Shown in pieces: positions 1 through 8,492 of a stretch of DNA of 64,000 nt. The position numbers were made by a program, and so were the translations under genes. How positions within the stretch are numbered: position 1 is the first letter of the stretch; each line of letters begins with the position of its first letter. This DNA comes from Gordonibacter sp. An230 (lineage in GTDB: Bacteria; Actinomycetota; Coriobacteriia; Coriobacteriales; Eggerthellaceae): the NCBI RefSeq assembly GCF_002159915.1, contig NZ_NFJP01000024.1, positions 1 through 64,000 on the forward strand. Direction: 5' to 3'. The notes beneath the pieces were generated by a model. That model made no database searches and was not told the origin of the DNA. It saw only the letters and a program-made list of their open reading frames with translations.

Positions 1-19
1 AGATGTGTATAAGAGTCTG
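1..19. other. Tn5/Nextera mosaic-end-like sequence at contig edge
   Basis: Bases 1-15 (AGATGTGTATAAGAG) match the first 15 of the 19 bases of the Tn5 mosaic end used in Nextera libraries; bases 16-19 differ (TCTG instead of ACAG). The match lies exactly at the window start and its composition is unlike the GC-rich coding sequence that follows. I infer an untrimmed or chimeric adapter at the end of an assembly contig, not genomic sequence. Confidence 0.8.
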
Positions 20-2917
20 GGCCGGGCGGGCCGACGCGAGCGCGCGGCCGGCGCCCGAGACGAGCTCCACCGCGTCGTCGGCCGCCGGCGCGAAGGCCTC
101 GGCCGGCTCGTAGGGCGCGCCCGCCCAGGCGGCCTGGCCCGACGAGAACTGCTCGTTGTAGCCCACGAGCATGAAGAACCTGCCCGCCTGGGACAGCGCC
201 GCCGCGTCGGGGCGGCGGATCATCTCCTTGGAGTCGGCCGCGTCGGCCACCTTGAGGCAGACCTTGAACTTCGAGTTCGACCATATCTGGTCGTTGACCA
301 CCCCCGTGGGCTTCTGGGTGGCCAGCACCAGGTGCACCCCGAGGGAGCGGCCGATGCGCGCGGCGCTCACCAGCTCGTCCATGAACTCCGGCTCCTGCTG
401 CTTGAGCTCGGCGAACTCGTCGGCCACCACGAACAGGTGCGGGCAGGGCTCGCCCACCTTGCCCTCGCGGAAGAGCTCCAGGTAGCGGTAGACGTCCACG
501 GTGCCGCCCCCCGCCGCGGGCCTCGCGGCGTTGAACAGCGCCTGGCGCCGGCGCAGCTCGCTCTTCAGCGAGGCGAGCGAGCGGGCGATGGCCGCGCCGT
601 CGAGGTTGGTCACCGTGCCGGCGAGGTGCGGCAGGCGGGCCCGCTCGTTGTCGAAGGCCCCGGCCAGGCCGCCCCCCTTGTAGTCGATGAGCACGAAGGC
701 CGCCTCCTCGGGGGAGTACTCCACGCACATGGAGAGCACCCACGAGATGAGGAACTCCGACTTGCCGCTGCCCGTGGTGCCGGCCACGAGGCCGTGCGGG
801 CCGTGGAAGCGCTCGTGGAGGTTCAGGAGGAACGGCTCGCCCGACGGGCCCGCGCCCACGCGGGCGGCCAGCGTCTCGGAGGCCTTCGCCTCGGCCCAGC
901 GGGCGCGCACGCCCAGCTGCCCCACGTTGCCCGCCTCGTACATCTCCAGAAAGCCCAGGGAGTCGGGCAGGGCCTCGCGCGCGGAGGCCACGTCCAGGCG
1001 CACGAGGTCGAGCGCGCGGCAGAGCGCCTCGCAAGCCCGCGGATCGGCGAACGCGTCGGGGCGGAACGCCAGACCCTCCCCGCTCGCGTCGTCCTTGGCG
1101 CGTATCGTGCCCGCGCCATCGGCCACCTCCACGATACAGGTGCACTGCCGCGGCAGGTCCTTGCGCGCCTCGGCCACGCACACCACGGTGAACCCAGGCG
1201 CGGGGCGGCGCGCCAATCCGGCCACCAGCTCGCCTTTGTCGGCGAGGCGCTTCGACGCGCACACCACCACGTAGTGCGGCAGGGGCGCCGCGCCCCCGCT
1301 CCGGCCGGCCTCGCGCCGCTCCTCGGCCACGCGCCCCAGGGAGAGCCCCAGCTCGGTCGCCTCCTCCAACGTGGACGCGGCGTAGCGCTCGGCGCGGTCG
1401 TCGCTGAAGGCGTGCGGAAGGGCGCGGGCCCAGGCCCACGCGCCCGCCTCCGCCCCCTCCGCAAGCACGACGAGCTTCACGTCCTCGTAGGAGTGCAGGC
1501 ACGCGACCTGCGCCACCAAACCGAACGCGAACGGTCGCGCCTCGGACGCCGGACCGGCAATGCCCACCACGGGGTTGGCCGCCAGCGGCACGGCAAGAGG
1601 GGCGTCTTTGATGTCCTTCGGCTCGCGGGCCAGCCGGAACACCACCTCGGACAGGTCGTCCCTCTCCACGCTGAAGCGCTCGTCGGGGTAGCGGACGTCG
1701 GCCGCGAGCGGCACCGCGCCCGTGCCGACGCGCACCTCCAGGAAGTCGTCGTGGGCGGGCGTGCGGTCCATGAGGCGCGGATCCCGCTCGAACGCGCGCC
1801 GCAGGCACTCCCCCACCTCGACGCGGTTCTCCTCGAGCACCTCCTTCTGGTAAGCCGCCTCGTCGCGGATGAGCGACCTCATCCTGTCCAAGTAGGCGGT
1901 GTAGGCGCGGCGGCGCTCCTTTTCGGCGCGGTCGGCGCGCCTACCCTCGAAGCGCCGCGCCAAAACGGGCCACAGCACGCTGCCCAGCACCAGCGACACG
2001 GCCATCACCAGCGTGGGCGCGGCCGATAGCGGCGACCCGCCGGACTCCTGCATGCGCACGAACATGGCGGCGCCCGAGAACACCGCCGCCAGCGCCATCA
2101 CCATCGACGGCCCTATCTTCATGGCAAGGGGCGTCTCGTCCGGCTTCCGGGGCGCGGGCGGCGGGTCGACCGAGAGAGCCCGGCGCACGACGTCGCGCTT
2201 GAACCGGGGAGCGGGGTAGAAGCGCTCCTCCTCGTCATCGCCCTCGACCTCCCGCCCAGCATCGGGGGAGGGAACGGCGGGCGGCAGCTCGAAGGGCACG
2301 AACGTGGGCGTGGGATTCACTGCGAGAGCGCCGCCGGGATTGTTGAAGCTGACGAACCGGTGGCCGAATGCCATCACCAACCCCAAAACCTCCAGCACAT
2401 CGCCTGGGGCGAGGGGCGTGCGCCGCTGCGGCTGGATGCGCCGACCGTTCACGAACGTGCCGTTGGCGGAATCCAAGTCGGTAACGGAGAACTCATCGCG
2501 CTCGTAGTCGATGCGCGCGTGGTGCGACGACACGAAGCGCGAGGAGTGCGCCAGCGTGTTGTCGGCCGCACTTCCAACGGTGAGGCATTCGTCGTCGGAG
2601 AAACCCACGATGCGCCATGATCGATCCCCCGTCGCAGCCGGGCGAACCACCAGCGCCGCCGACGCTTCGCCCCCTTCTATTTGGAACACGGCCTCCTCGT
2701 CGCGCGTGAGCGCAGCCTTGCCCAGAGGCTCACCCTGCTCGCTGAGGAGGCGAAGCCCCCGCTTGGGCGAGAGCACCCACGCGCCGTCTTTGGCCTCCGC
2801 GAGGGCCCAGCGCCGCCCGCCGCACGAGGCAGGTTCGGCTATCCAGACCATGCCGGATGCCTCCTCGGGCAAAGAGGACGTGTTGATGTTCCCGTCAGAT
2901 ATCAGCGTGATCAGCAT
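1..2917 (-). CDS. essC: Type VII secretion ATPase EssC (FHA-FtsK/SpoIIIE), 3' end cut off
   Basis: Membrane motor of the Firmicutes-type (T7SSb) secretion system; it drives export of WXG100 and LXG proteins. About 970 residues are visible and the frame stays open to the window edge. An N-terminal FHA region lies near residues 103-180 (NxxxxxSRFVSSHHARI, then SANGTFVNG). Two membrane helices follow near 269-288 and 298-320. The first FtsK ATPase domain has Walker A GTTGSGKSE from residue 713 and a Walker B-like VVADEFAELK near 833, then the EssC-typical QIWSNSKFK. The start at 2917 has a GGAG about 7 bases upstream. The remaining ATPase domains should lie beyond base 1; EssC proteins are usually about 1,500 residues. 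The lowest few residues are encoded by adapter-like sequence and should be ignored. Confidence 0.93.
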   Translation of the reverse strand, partial: MLITLISDGNINTSSLPEEASGMVWIAEPASCGGRRWALAEAKDGAWVLSPKRGLRLLSEQGEPLGKAALTRDEEAVFQIEGGEASAALVVRPAATGDRSWRIVGFSDDECLTVGSAADNTLAHSSRFVSSHHARIDYERDEFSVTDLDSANGTFVNGRRIQPQRRTPLAPGDVLEVLGLVMAFGHRFVSFNNPGGALAVNPTPTFVPFELPPAVPSPDAGREVEGDDEEERFYPAPRFKRDVVRRALSVDPPPAPRKPDETPLAMKIGPSMVMALAAVFSGAAMFVRMQESGGSPLSAAPTLVMAVSLVLGSVLWPVLARRFEGRRADRAEKERRRAYTAYLDRMRSLIRDEAAYQKEVLEENRVEVGECLRRAFERDPRLMDRTPAHDDFLEVRVGTGAVPLAADVRYPDERFSVERDDLSEVVFRLAREPKDIKDAPLAVPLAANPVVGIAGPASEARPFAFGLVAQVACLHSYEDVKLVVLAEGAEAGAWAWARALPHAFSDDRAERYAASTLEEATELGLSLGRVAEERREAGRSGGAAPLPHYVVVCASKRLADKGELVAGLARRPAPGFTVVCVAEARKDLPRQCTCIVEVADGAGTIRAKDDASGEGLAFRPDAFADPRACEALCRALDLVRLDVASAREALPDSLGFLEMYEAGNVGQLGVRARWAEAKASETLAARVGAGPSGEPFLLNLHERFHGPHGLVAGTTGSGKSEFLISWVLSMCVEYSPEEAAFVLIDYKGGGLAGAFDNERARLPHLAGTVTNLDGAAIARSLASLKSELRRRQALFNAARPAAGGGTVDVYRYLELFREGKVGEPCPHLFVVADEFAELKQQEPEFMDELVSAARIGRSLGVHLVLATQKPTGVVNDQIWSNSKFKVCLKVADAADSKEMIRRPDAAALSQAGRFFMLVGYNEQFSSGQAAWAGAPYEPAEAFAPAADDAVELVSGAGRALASARPAQTLIHI

Positions 2918-3001
2918 GTCCGTCTCCGTTTCGCAGGGCCGCCCATCCGGTGCACGCCGACTCTCCTTTCGCCGTCTTCCGACGCGATGGGCCCTGACAG
3001 A

Positions 3002-3040
3002 CGGCCGCCCCGCCGGCAGCAAGGGCCTGCGGGGCGGCCG
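3002..3040 (-). terminator. Hairpin between the WXG100 gene and essC
   Basis: A 12-bp perfect stem (3002-3013 with 3029-3040) with a 15-base loop lies 17 bases past the stop of the WXG100 gene and about 85 bases before the essC start. There is no U tract. It probably terminates or attenuates transcription, so the small secreted protein can be made in excess over the ATPase. The structure is read directly from the sequence; the role is inferred. Confidence 0.55.
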
Positions 3041-3056
3041 CTGGACGCGTCGCTCG

Positions 3057-3350
3057 CTAGCCCCTGAACCCGCTCGCGATGGCCGCGTCGGTCTCCTCCA
3101 GGGTGGCCGCCGTCTGGTCGAGGGCCTGGGCGATCTCCTGGATGAGCTCCTCGGCCTTCTGGAAGCCGGGCTTGAGCTCGGCGTAGCGCTGGGCGTAGGA
3201 CTGGCTCGCCTCGCCCTCCCACTCGCTCTGCAGCATGCTCAGCAGGTTGTCCATGCTGGCGATGACGGCGTTCACGTTGGCCGCCTCGTTGCGGTACTGG
3301 CCCGCGCGCTGGCGCATGACGTCGGGGGAGATCCTGATCTGTCCTGCCAT
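3057..3350 (-). CDS. WXG100 (ESAT-6/EsxA-like) T7SS substrate
   Basis: A 97-residue helical-hairpin protein of the length expected for WXG100 proteins. The turn motif WEG sits in the middle (LQSEWEGEASQSY), flanked by two amphipathic helices, with no signal peptide. WXG100 proteins form dimers, are exported by EssC and are needed for T7SS activity. It lies directly upstream of essC on the same strand with a hairpin between them. The start is set by AAAGGAA just upstream of ATG 3348-3350. The adjacent AT-rich stretch (3380-3440) probably holds its promoter. Confidence 0.93.
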   Translation of the reverse strand: MAGQIRISPDVMRQRAGQYRNEAANVNAVIASMDNLLSMLQSEWEGEASQSYAQRYAELKPGFQKAEELIQEIAQALDQTAATLEETDAAIASGFRG

Positions 3351-3527
3351 GTGAGTTCCTTTCTCTCGTCCGCCTCCTAAAGGTTACGAAGCAGATAACA
3401 TAATACCAGAGAATGGCATACTTTTACCATTAAAATTAAAAACACGGGCGTCGGCGGCCCGTCTCGGGAGGGCGTCTCCGGATCGACTCGAAGAATGCGG
3501 GCGTCGGCCACGAAGCGCACGACCCTC

Positions 3528-3556
3528 CTTCCCGCCCCGCCGCGATGCGCTATACT
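3528..3556 (+). promoter_or_regulatory. Predicted selD promoter
   Basis: A perfect TATACT -10 box lies at 3551-3556, with a poor -35 (CTTCCC, 3528-3533) at 17-base spacing. It would start transcription near 3563, about 33 bases before the selD ATG. The weak -35 leaves room for an activator or an alternative sigma contact. Confidence 0.45.
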
Positions 3557-3595
3557 CGCTCCATCGACCATAAGCGACCACGATAGGCGGCTTCC

Positions 3596-4651
3596 ATGAG
3601 CGAGAGAGAGCGCATACGGCTGACGCACCTCACCGAGAAGGGTGGTTGAGCGGCAAAGTGGGGTCCGGGCGACCTCTCCGACATCCTGAAGGGCATCGCG
3701 CCGTCGCCGACGGCCGAGCTGCTGCTGGGCTTCGACACCTCCGACGACGCCGCCGTCTATCGCTTGGACGACGACACCGCCGCCGTGCTCACGCTCGACT
3801 TCTTCGCGCCGGTGGTGGACGACCCCTACGAGTTCGGCGCCGTCGCCGCGGCCAACGCGCTCTCCGACGTGTTTGCGATGGGCGCGCGCCCGCTCGCGGC
3901 CCTCAACATCCTCGCATTCCCCTGCAGCCTCGGCAAGGACGTCGCGTCCGAGGTGCTGCGAGGCGGCTCGGACAAGGTTCGCGAAGCCGGAGCCGTCTTG
4001 GCCGGCGGCCATTCCGTCGAGGACGACGAGCCGAAGTACGGGCTGGCCGTGTTCGGCACCGTCCATCCCGGCCGCATCGTGCGCAACGACGGCGCGCGCC
4101 CGGGCGACGCGCTGTTCTACACCAAGCCCCTCGGAACCGGCATCGCGAACGCGGCGTTCCGCGCGGGGCTCATCGACGACGCAGGCATGCGCCCCGCCAT
4201 CGACTCCATGATGGAGCTCAACCGCGCGCCGGCCGAGGCCATGCTCGCGGCCGGCGCGCACGCGGCCACCGACGTGACGGGGTTCGGCTTGGCCGGGCAC
4301 CTGCACGAGATGCTCGAGGCGTCGGGCGCCGCGGCCGCGCTCGAGTGGGGCGCGCTGCCCCTGCTCGACGGGACGCTGGAGCTCTCGCGCGACTTCTGCC
4401 GGCCGGGCAAGACGTTCGACCTCGTCGAATGGGCGGGCGCGTTCGTGTCGCAAGAAGCCCTCGACGACGCGGAGCTCGAAGCGCGCATGGGCGTGCTCTG
4501 CGACCCCCAGACCTCCGGCGGCCTGCTCGTGGCCGTGCCCCCCGATGCGGTCGCAACGTTCGAGGAGGCGTTCGAAAAGGCGGCGGGACGCGCGCCGTCG
4601 CTCATCGGGCGCGTGACGGACGGAGCGCCAGGGACGATCGAGGTTCGCTGA
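3596..4651 (+). CDS. selD: Selenide, water dikinase SelD, a selenoprotein (in-frame UGA = Sec18)
   Basis: SelD makes selenophosphate from selenide and ATP for Sec-tRNA synthesis. Reading from ATG 3596 (AGGCGG upstream) gives MSERERIRLTHLTEKGG, then UGA at 3647-3649, then AAKWGPGDLSDIL. The UGA sits exactly where SelD enzymes carry the catalytic Cys or Sec, and the essential Lys follows three residues later, as in Cys-17/Lys-20 of the E. coli enzyme. The frame then continues to 4651 with normal SelD features (DDAAVY, DFFAPVVDDPYEFG, AGGHSVED, DVTGFGLAGHLHEM, DPQTSGGL). Length is 351 residues including Sec. A caller that treats UGA as stop would start at 3764 and lose the active site. A SECIS-like stem-loop follows the UGA, and selA, selB and tRNA-Sec are all in this window, so readthrough as Sec is expected. 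Confidence 0.95.
3647..3676 (+). promoter_or_regulatory. Sec UGA codon and bacterial SECIS-like hairpin of selD
   Basis: After the UGA (3647-3649), GGGGTC (3660-3665) pairs with GACCTC (3671-3676) around the 5-base loop CGGGC. The loop is 16 bases past the UGA and has a G in its first two positions. This fits the general pattern of bacterial SECIS elements, which bind SelB. The stem contains one G-U pair. The structure was folded by eye. Confidence 0.6.
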
Positions 4652-4997
4652 GGCCCTCCCGAGCCGCCCTTCCTTCGGGGCGCCGACCCTGCGCACGGCC
4701 TCCCGCGCGCCCGAAACCGCGTCCGCGCATCGTCCGGAAACGGCGCCGCAACGGCGCGCGGCCCGTCTTCGAAACCGGAAGCGCGGCGACGCGTCAAGGC
4801 GCGCGCCGCTTCCGCGGAAAAGTCGCGAAGCTCCGACGCCATGGCGTCGGGGCAGGGCCCCTAAGGGGAGAAGCGGCCCGCGGCCACGGACCTTCCTGCA
4901 GACGGCATCGGGAACATGCCGGGAAAAGAGGCCGGGCCCCTTACCAGTCACCGCCCTCCCCTGCCTCCTGCGCGGAAAAAAGGCGCGAAGGGGCCCC
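4652..4997. other. Convergent intergenic region after selD
   Basis: No gene is seen between the ends of selD and the DUF3343 gene. It holds a perfect 18-bp palindrome centred on CCATGG (4833-4850) and a 9-bp inverted repeat, GGGCCCCTT (4934-4942) with AAGGGGCCC (4988-4996), that touches the DUF3343 stop and may act as its terminator. No clear U tract is present. Confidence 0.4.
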
Positions 4998-5246
4998 TCA
5001 GTACAGCTCCACCTCGTGCAGGGCCTCGAAGGGAAGCGCCCTCTCCTCGAGAGCGCGCTCCAGGTCGCCGCGCTCGCGGGCGTCCACGCACCAGGCCAGC
5101 CCGCAACCGGCCGAAACGGCCGCCGGCACGGGGATCATCCGGCCGGGGACGCCCCCTTCGCGGGCCGCGGCCTCCACGGCCAGCGCGTCGCCCGTCGAGG
5201 TGAACGTGGCCACCACCTTGGGCACCTTCTCCCGCACGGCGCTCAC
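4998..5246 (-). CDS. DUF3343 putative Se/S carrier-like protein
   Basis: A small protein (82 residues) matching the DUF3343 pattern: an N-terminal beta strand (VVATFTSTGDALAVEAAAR), a central GRMIPVPAAVSAGCGLAW segment with a conserved Cys, and a short C-terminal alpha/beta tail. DUF3343 genes recur in selenium clusters and are proposed to carry Se or S; biochemical function is not settled. It starts with GTG at 5246, overlapping the stop of the cysteine desulfurase in a GTGA, so the two are translationally coupled. It is the last gene of a yedF-desulfurase-DUF3343 operon pointing toward selD. Confidence 0.8.
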   Translation of the reverse strand: MSAVREKVPKVVATFTSTGDALAVEAAAREGGVPGRMIPVPAAVSAGCGLAWCVDARERGDLERALEERALPFEALHEVELY

Positions 5247-6391
5247 GAGAACGCCGCCTCGGCCACTTCGGCGACGGCGCGCACGGCCGCATCGGCCTCG
5301 GCCTCGGTGCCGAGGCAGCTGAAGCTGAACCGCACCGCCCCCTGCCCCCGCGTGCCGAGCGCCTCGTGCATGAGCGGCGCGCAATGCGCCCCCGCTCGCA
5401 CGCAGATGCCCCAGCCCGCATCCAGCTCGCCGGCCACGATCGCCGAGTCGACGTCGGCCACGTTGATCGCCACGATGCCGCATCGCCCCGCGTCGCCTCC
5501 CCCGCCGAGCACGCGCACGCCGGGAACGGCGCGCACGCCGAGCTCGAAGCGCTCCGCGAGCGCGCGGGCCCGGGCGCCGGCCGCCTCCACCCCGCGCTCC
5601 TGCACGAAGGCCACGCCCGCAGCCAGGCCCGCGAGGCCATGCGCGTTGAGCGTGCCCGCCTCGAGGCTCTCTGGCATGCGCGCAGGATGGCGACGATCAT
5701 AGCTGCGCGCTCCCGAGCCCCCTTCCTTGAAAGGGGGCACCTCCACATGGCAAAGCGCGGCGAGACCGCCCGTGCCCTGCGGGCCGTAGAGGCTTTTGTG
5801 CCCGGTGAACGCCACGAGATCTATTCCGTCTCGAACCATGTCGAGGGGCACGCAGCCCGCTGTCTGGGCCGCATCCACCAAGACGAGCGCCCCGTGCTCG
5901 TGCGCAAGGCGCGCGATGCGGGCCACGTCGTACACATCGCCCGTGAGGTTCGAAGCGTGCGCCACCGCCACGAGCCGCGCGCCGCGGGAAAGCTCGCGCT
6001 CGAGCGCGCCGTAGTCGAGCGCGCCGCGCGCGTCGTGCGGCACCACGGCCACCTCGCATCCCTCCTCGTCCTGCTTGCGAAACAGCGGGCGCAGCATCGA
6101 GTTGTGGGAGGCGGCCGTGGTCACCGCGCGCTCGCCGGGGCGCAGAAGCCCCGCCACGGCCGCGTTGAGGGCCTCCGTGGCGTTCGCGCAGAACGCCACG
6201 CGCGACGGCGACGGCGCGCCCAAAAGCCGCGCGAGGGCCTCGCGCGCATGGAGCACCGCGACCCCCGCGTCGAGCGACGCCCCGTGCGCGCCGCGGCCCG
6301 CGCCCCCGAAGCCGTCGATGGCGCGGGCGACCGCGGCCGCGACCTCGGGGGGCTTGCGCGCCGTGGTGGCGGCGTTGTCCAGGTAGATCAT
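5243..6391 (-). CDS. PLP-dependent cysteine desulfurase/selenocysteine lyase-type enzyme
   Basis: A 382-residue class V aminotransferase-fold enzyme. The PLP Lys is K199 in FTGHKSLYGPQG. A catalytic Cys (C337) lies in RAGAHCAPLMHEALG, and the N terminus MIYLDNAATT is family-typical. It resembles the cysteine desulfurase subgroup found beside selD and yedF, which likely frees Se (or S) as persulfide or perselenide for SelD. It lies 4 bases after the yedF stop and overlaps the DUF3343 start. True substrate preference (Cys or Sec) cannot be read from sequence. Confidence 0.88.
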   Translation of the reverse strand: MIYLDNAATTARKPPEVAAAVARAIDGFGGAGRGAHGASLDAGVAVLHAREALARLLGAPSPSRVAFCANATEALNAAVAGLLRPGERAVTTAASHNSMLRPLFRKQDEEGCEVAVVPHDARGALDYGALERELSRGARLVAVAHASNLTGDVYDVARIARLAHEHGALVLVDAAQTAGCVPLDMVRDGIDLVAFTGHKSLYGPQGTGGLAALCHVEVPPFKEGGSGARSYDRRHPARMPESLEAGTLNAHGLAGLAAGVAFVQERGVEAAGARARALAERFELGVRAVPGVRVLGGGGDAGRCGIVAINVADVDSAIVAGELDAGWGICVRAGAHCAPLMHEALGTRGQGAVRFSFSCLGTEAEADAAVRAVAEVAEAAFS

Positions 6392-6395
6392 CGCC

Positions 6396-7019
6396 TCACG
6401 GCCTCACGACGACGCGGGCCGACATCTGGCGCTCGACGATGTCGTACATGTTCGTGGGCTCGCCCACTGCCAAACGCTCGGTCAAGCCGTAGTGCGAAAG
6501 GCACGTGCCGCAGCTGAGCACGTCCGCGCCCGCGCCCGCGAGCGCGCGCAGGTCGTCGAGCGCCTCGGATCCCTCGCAAGCCCATTTCACTCCGCCGTTG
6601 TACAGCAGGACGGCCTCCGGCGGATCGTCGAGCTGCGTGAGCGCGAACAGGAAGCCCTTCATGAGCGTGCGCCCGAGCCCATCGTCGCCCGAGCCCATGG
6701 TCTCCGACGACACGACGGCCACCCGCCCGCCGCGCGCGGACGCGGGCCCTCGCTCCGCCGCGTCGCCCGCGGAGGACGCGGCCGCATCGGCGCCGGCGAC
6801 CTCCGCGCCCTTCGCGATGCGCACCGCGAACTCCGTCCCCCCGCGCCGCTCGCTCTCGGAGGCGCACTTGAGGGCCCGCGCGAGCGCCTCGAGGTTGCGC
6901 GCCGCCGTCTCGTTGTCCACAAGCACCTCAAGAGACCCCTCCCCCATCGCAGAGAGCGCCTTCTTCGCCCGCACCACCGGCAAAGGGCAGGCCTGCCCCC
7001 GCGCGTCGATCCTCTCCAT
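6396..7019 (-). CDS. yedF: Sulfurtransferase-like selenium metabolism protein YedF
   Basis: 207 residues. The N-terminal TusA/SirA-like domain has the CPLP motif (RGQACPLPVV, reactive C11). An Ala/Gly-rich linker leads to a DsrE-like C-terminal domain (ETMGSGDDGLGRTLMKGFL, VLSCGTCLSHYGL). This two-domain layout is the YedF selenium-metabolism family. It probably relays Se between the desulfurase and SelD. It is the first gene of the three-gene operon; ATG 7019 has GAGGAG upstream. A start far upstream in the same frame would add a low-complexity Arg/Ala tail and is unlikely. Confidence 0.88.
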   Translation of the reverse strand: MERIDARGQACPLPVVRAKKALSAMGEGSLEVLVDNETAARNLEALARALKCASESERRGGTEFAVRIAKGAEVAGADAAASSAGDAAERGPASARGGRVAVVSSETMGSGDDGLGRTLMKGFLFALTQLDDPPEAVLLYNGGVKWACEGSEALDDLRALAGAGADVLSCGTCLSHYGLTERLAVGEPTNMYDIVERQMSARVVVRP

Positions 7020-7646
7020 AAGCGCTCCTCTCTCTCGCGCCCTCCCTCGGGTGGCCCAGCGGGCAGGGCGTCGACGCTCGGCGGACCGCGAAGGATGCGC
7101 CGCCGACCTCGGACATCGGAAAATCGCAGAACGACATGCTCGCGCATGCGGCTCCGCCGGGAAGACCGCGCGGCGCCGACGCGCCGAAGAGCTTCGGGCG
7201 CCTCTTCGAGCCCCTTTCGAACGGCCTCGCGCAAAGCGACGGCCGCCAGCGGCCCCGCCTTCGACTGCGGCGCGCCAAAGCGCCTGCCGCGGCGGTCTTT
7301 TCATCTGTGGTCGCGCGACAAGGGCGCGCGGACGCGGAGCGGCGGCCCGCAAAGGGCGCGGCATGCGCGCAAGAACGCGCTCGCAGCGTGCAGAAAGAGG
7401 GGATCCGCGCAGAAAGGACGCCCGCGAGAAAGCTGCAAGCAGGGAAATGATACCTCCCTCGGCCCCGTTGCGCAATCGCGCGGAAGCCCGCAGGTCGGAA
7501 AAACACCGATGCCGCACATCGCATGATGCGGCCGCATGGGAGGCCTTGCCGCCTCGGCGCGCTTCGCGCGGACGCGCCGGGCGCCGCAGAACCACGGGCG
7601 CGCCCGACTTCGCCCGAGCACCCGTCGCGCCCCCCTCCGAGCCGCG
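7020..7646. other. Intergenic region upstream of yedF
   Basis: No credible gene is seen. A possible yedF-operon promoter on the minus strand is -35 TTGCGC (7470-7475 complement) and -10 TATCAT (7447-7452 complement) with 17-base spacing, which would give a leader of about 420 bases. The long GC-rich leader could hold regulatory structure, but I recognise no known riboswitch. Confidence 0.35.
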
Positions 7647-8492
7647 CTACCCCGATGCGGCCTTCCTGCGGTAGACGAACCAGTAGGCAGCGCCCACGAG
7701 CAGGCCGCCCACGACGTTGCCAAGCGTGACGGCCGAAAGGTTGCACAGCGCGGACCCCGCACCGAGCGCCTCGACGCCCGCCACGGCCGATCCGCAGCCG
7801 AGCGCCTTCGCGAGCAGGCCCATGGGGAGGAAGAACATGTTCGCCACGCAGTGCTCGAAACCCGCAGCCACGAAAAACGAAATGGGCAGGAGGATGCCGA
7901 GCACCTTGTCGGCCACCGTGCGGGCCGAGTACCCGATCCACACTGCCAGGCACACCGCCATGTTGCACATGACGGCCTTGGAAAACAGCGTCCCCCACCC
8001 CGGCGCGACCTTGCCCACGGCAACCGACACCATCGCATCCCCCACGGCGCCGCCGTTCATGTCCGCCACGCCCGCCGCGAAGACGAGGGCCACGGCCAGG
8101 AGCGACCCCGCAAGGTTTCCCGCCCACACGATCGCCCAGTTGCGCAGCAGCCCGCCCATCTTGATCCTCTTCGACAGAAGCGAGGTCACCATGAGGTTGT
8201 TTCCCGTGAACAGCTCCGCGCCGCAGCACAGCACGAGCACGAGCCCCAGGCAGAAGCAGACGCCGCCCATCGCGCGCTGCGCCGCGAACGGCAGGCTCGG
8301 GTCGCCCGAGACCACCAAGAAGTACGTGGCGCCGAAGCCGATGAACGCCCCGGCCAGCATCGCCGAGACGAAGCACCGGTCCGCGGCCATGCCCGCCTTC
8401 GACACGCCGAGCGCCTCGGCCTTCTCGAGCGTCTCTGCCGGAGTGAGCGCATCGGGCCTCGAAGCCTCGGACCCGTCCCGCGTCGTCGCCAT
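7647..8492 (-). CDS. Formate/nitrite transporter (FocA/NirC) family channel
   Basis: 281 residues with about six membrane helices and the FNT signatures: CGAELFTGNNL in the second repeat half, NWAIVWAGNLAGS, GFEHCVANMFFLP and NVVGGLLVGAAYWFVYRR. FNT channels pass small monovalent anions such as formate, nitrite or hydrosulfide. It sits among selenium genes between yedF and selA. Formate would fit a selenoprotein formate dehydrogenase elsewhere; a role in selenium-anion uptake is speculation. The start at 8492 (MATTRDGS) is preceded by AAAGGCGGG. Confidence 0.88.
   Translation of the reverse strand: MATTRDGSEASRPDALTPAETLEKAEALGVSKAGMAADRCFVSAMLAGAFIGFGATYFLVVSGDPSLPFAAQRAMGGVCFCLGLVLVLCCGAELFTGNNLMVTSLLSKRIKMGGLLRNWAIVWAGNLAGSLLAVALVFAAGVADMNGGAVGDAMVSVAVGKVAPGWGTLFSKAVMCNMAVCLAVWIGYSARTVADKVLGILLPISFFVAAGFEHCVANMFFLPMGLLAKALGCGSAVAGVEALGAGSALCNLSAVTLGNVVGGLLVGAAYWFVYRRKAASG

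Noticed and set aside
5-2029. A 674-codon open frame antisense to essC
   Set aside because: It is an Arg/Ala/Gly/His-rich shadow frame of GC-rich coding DNA; the opposite strand encodes clear FHA and FtsK motifs.
3764-4651. SelD starting at ATG 3764
   Set aside because: This start omits the catalytic Sec and Lys; the UGA-containing frame from 3596 restores the conserved N terminus.
4833-4850. 18-bp palindrome CCGACGCCATGGCGTCGG as an operator
   Set aside because: It lies after two convergent stops, far from any promoter, and perfect palindromes of this kind occur by chance in GC-rich DNA; kept only as a note.
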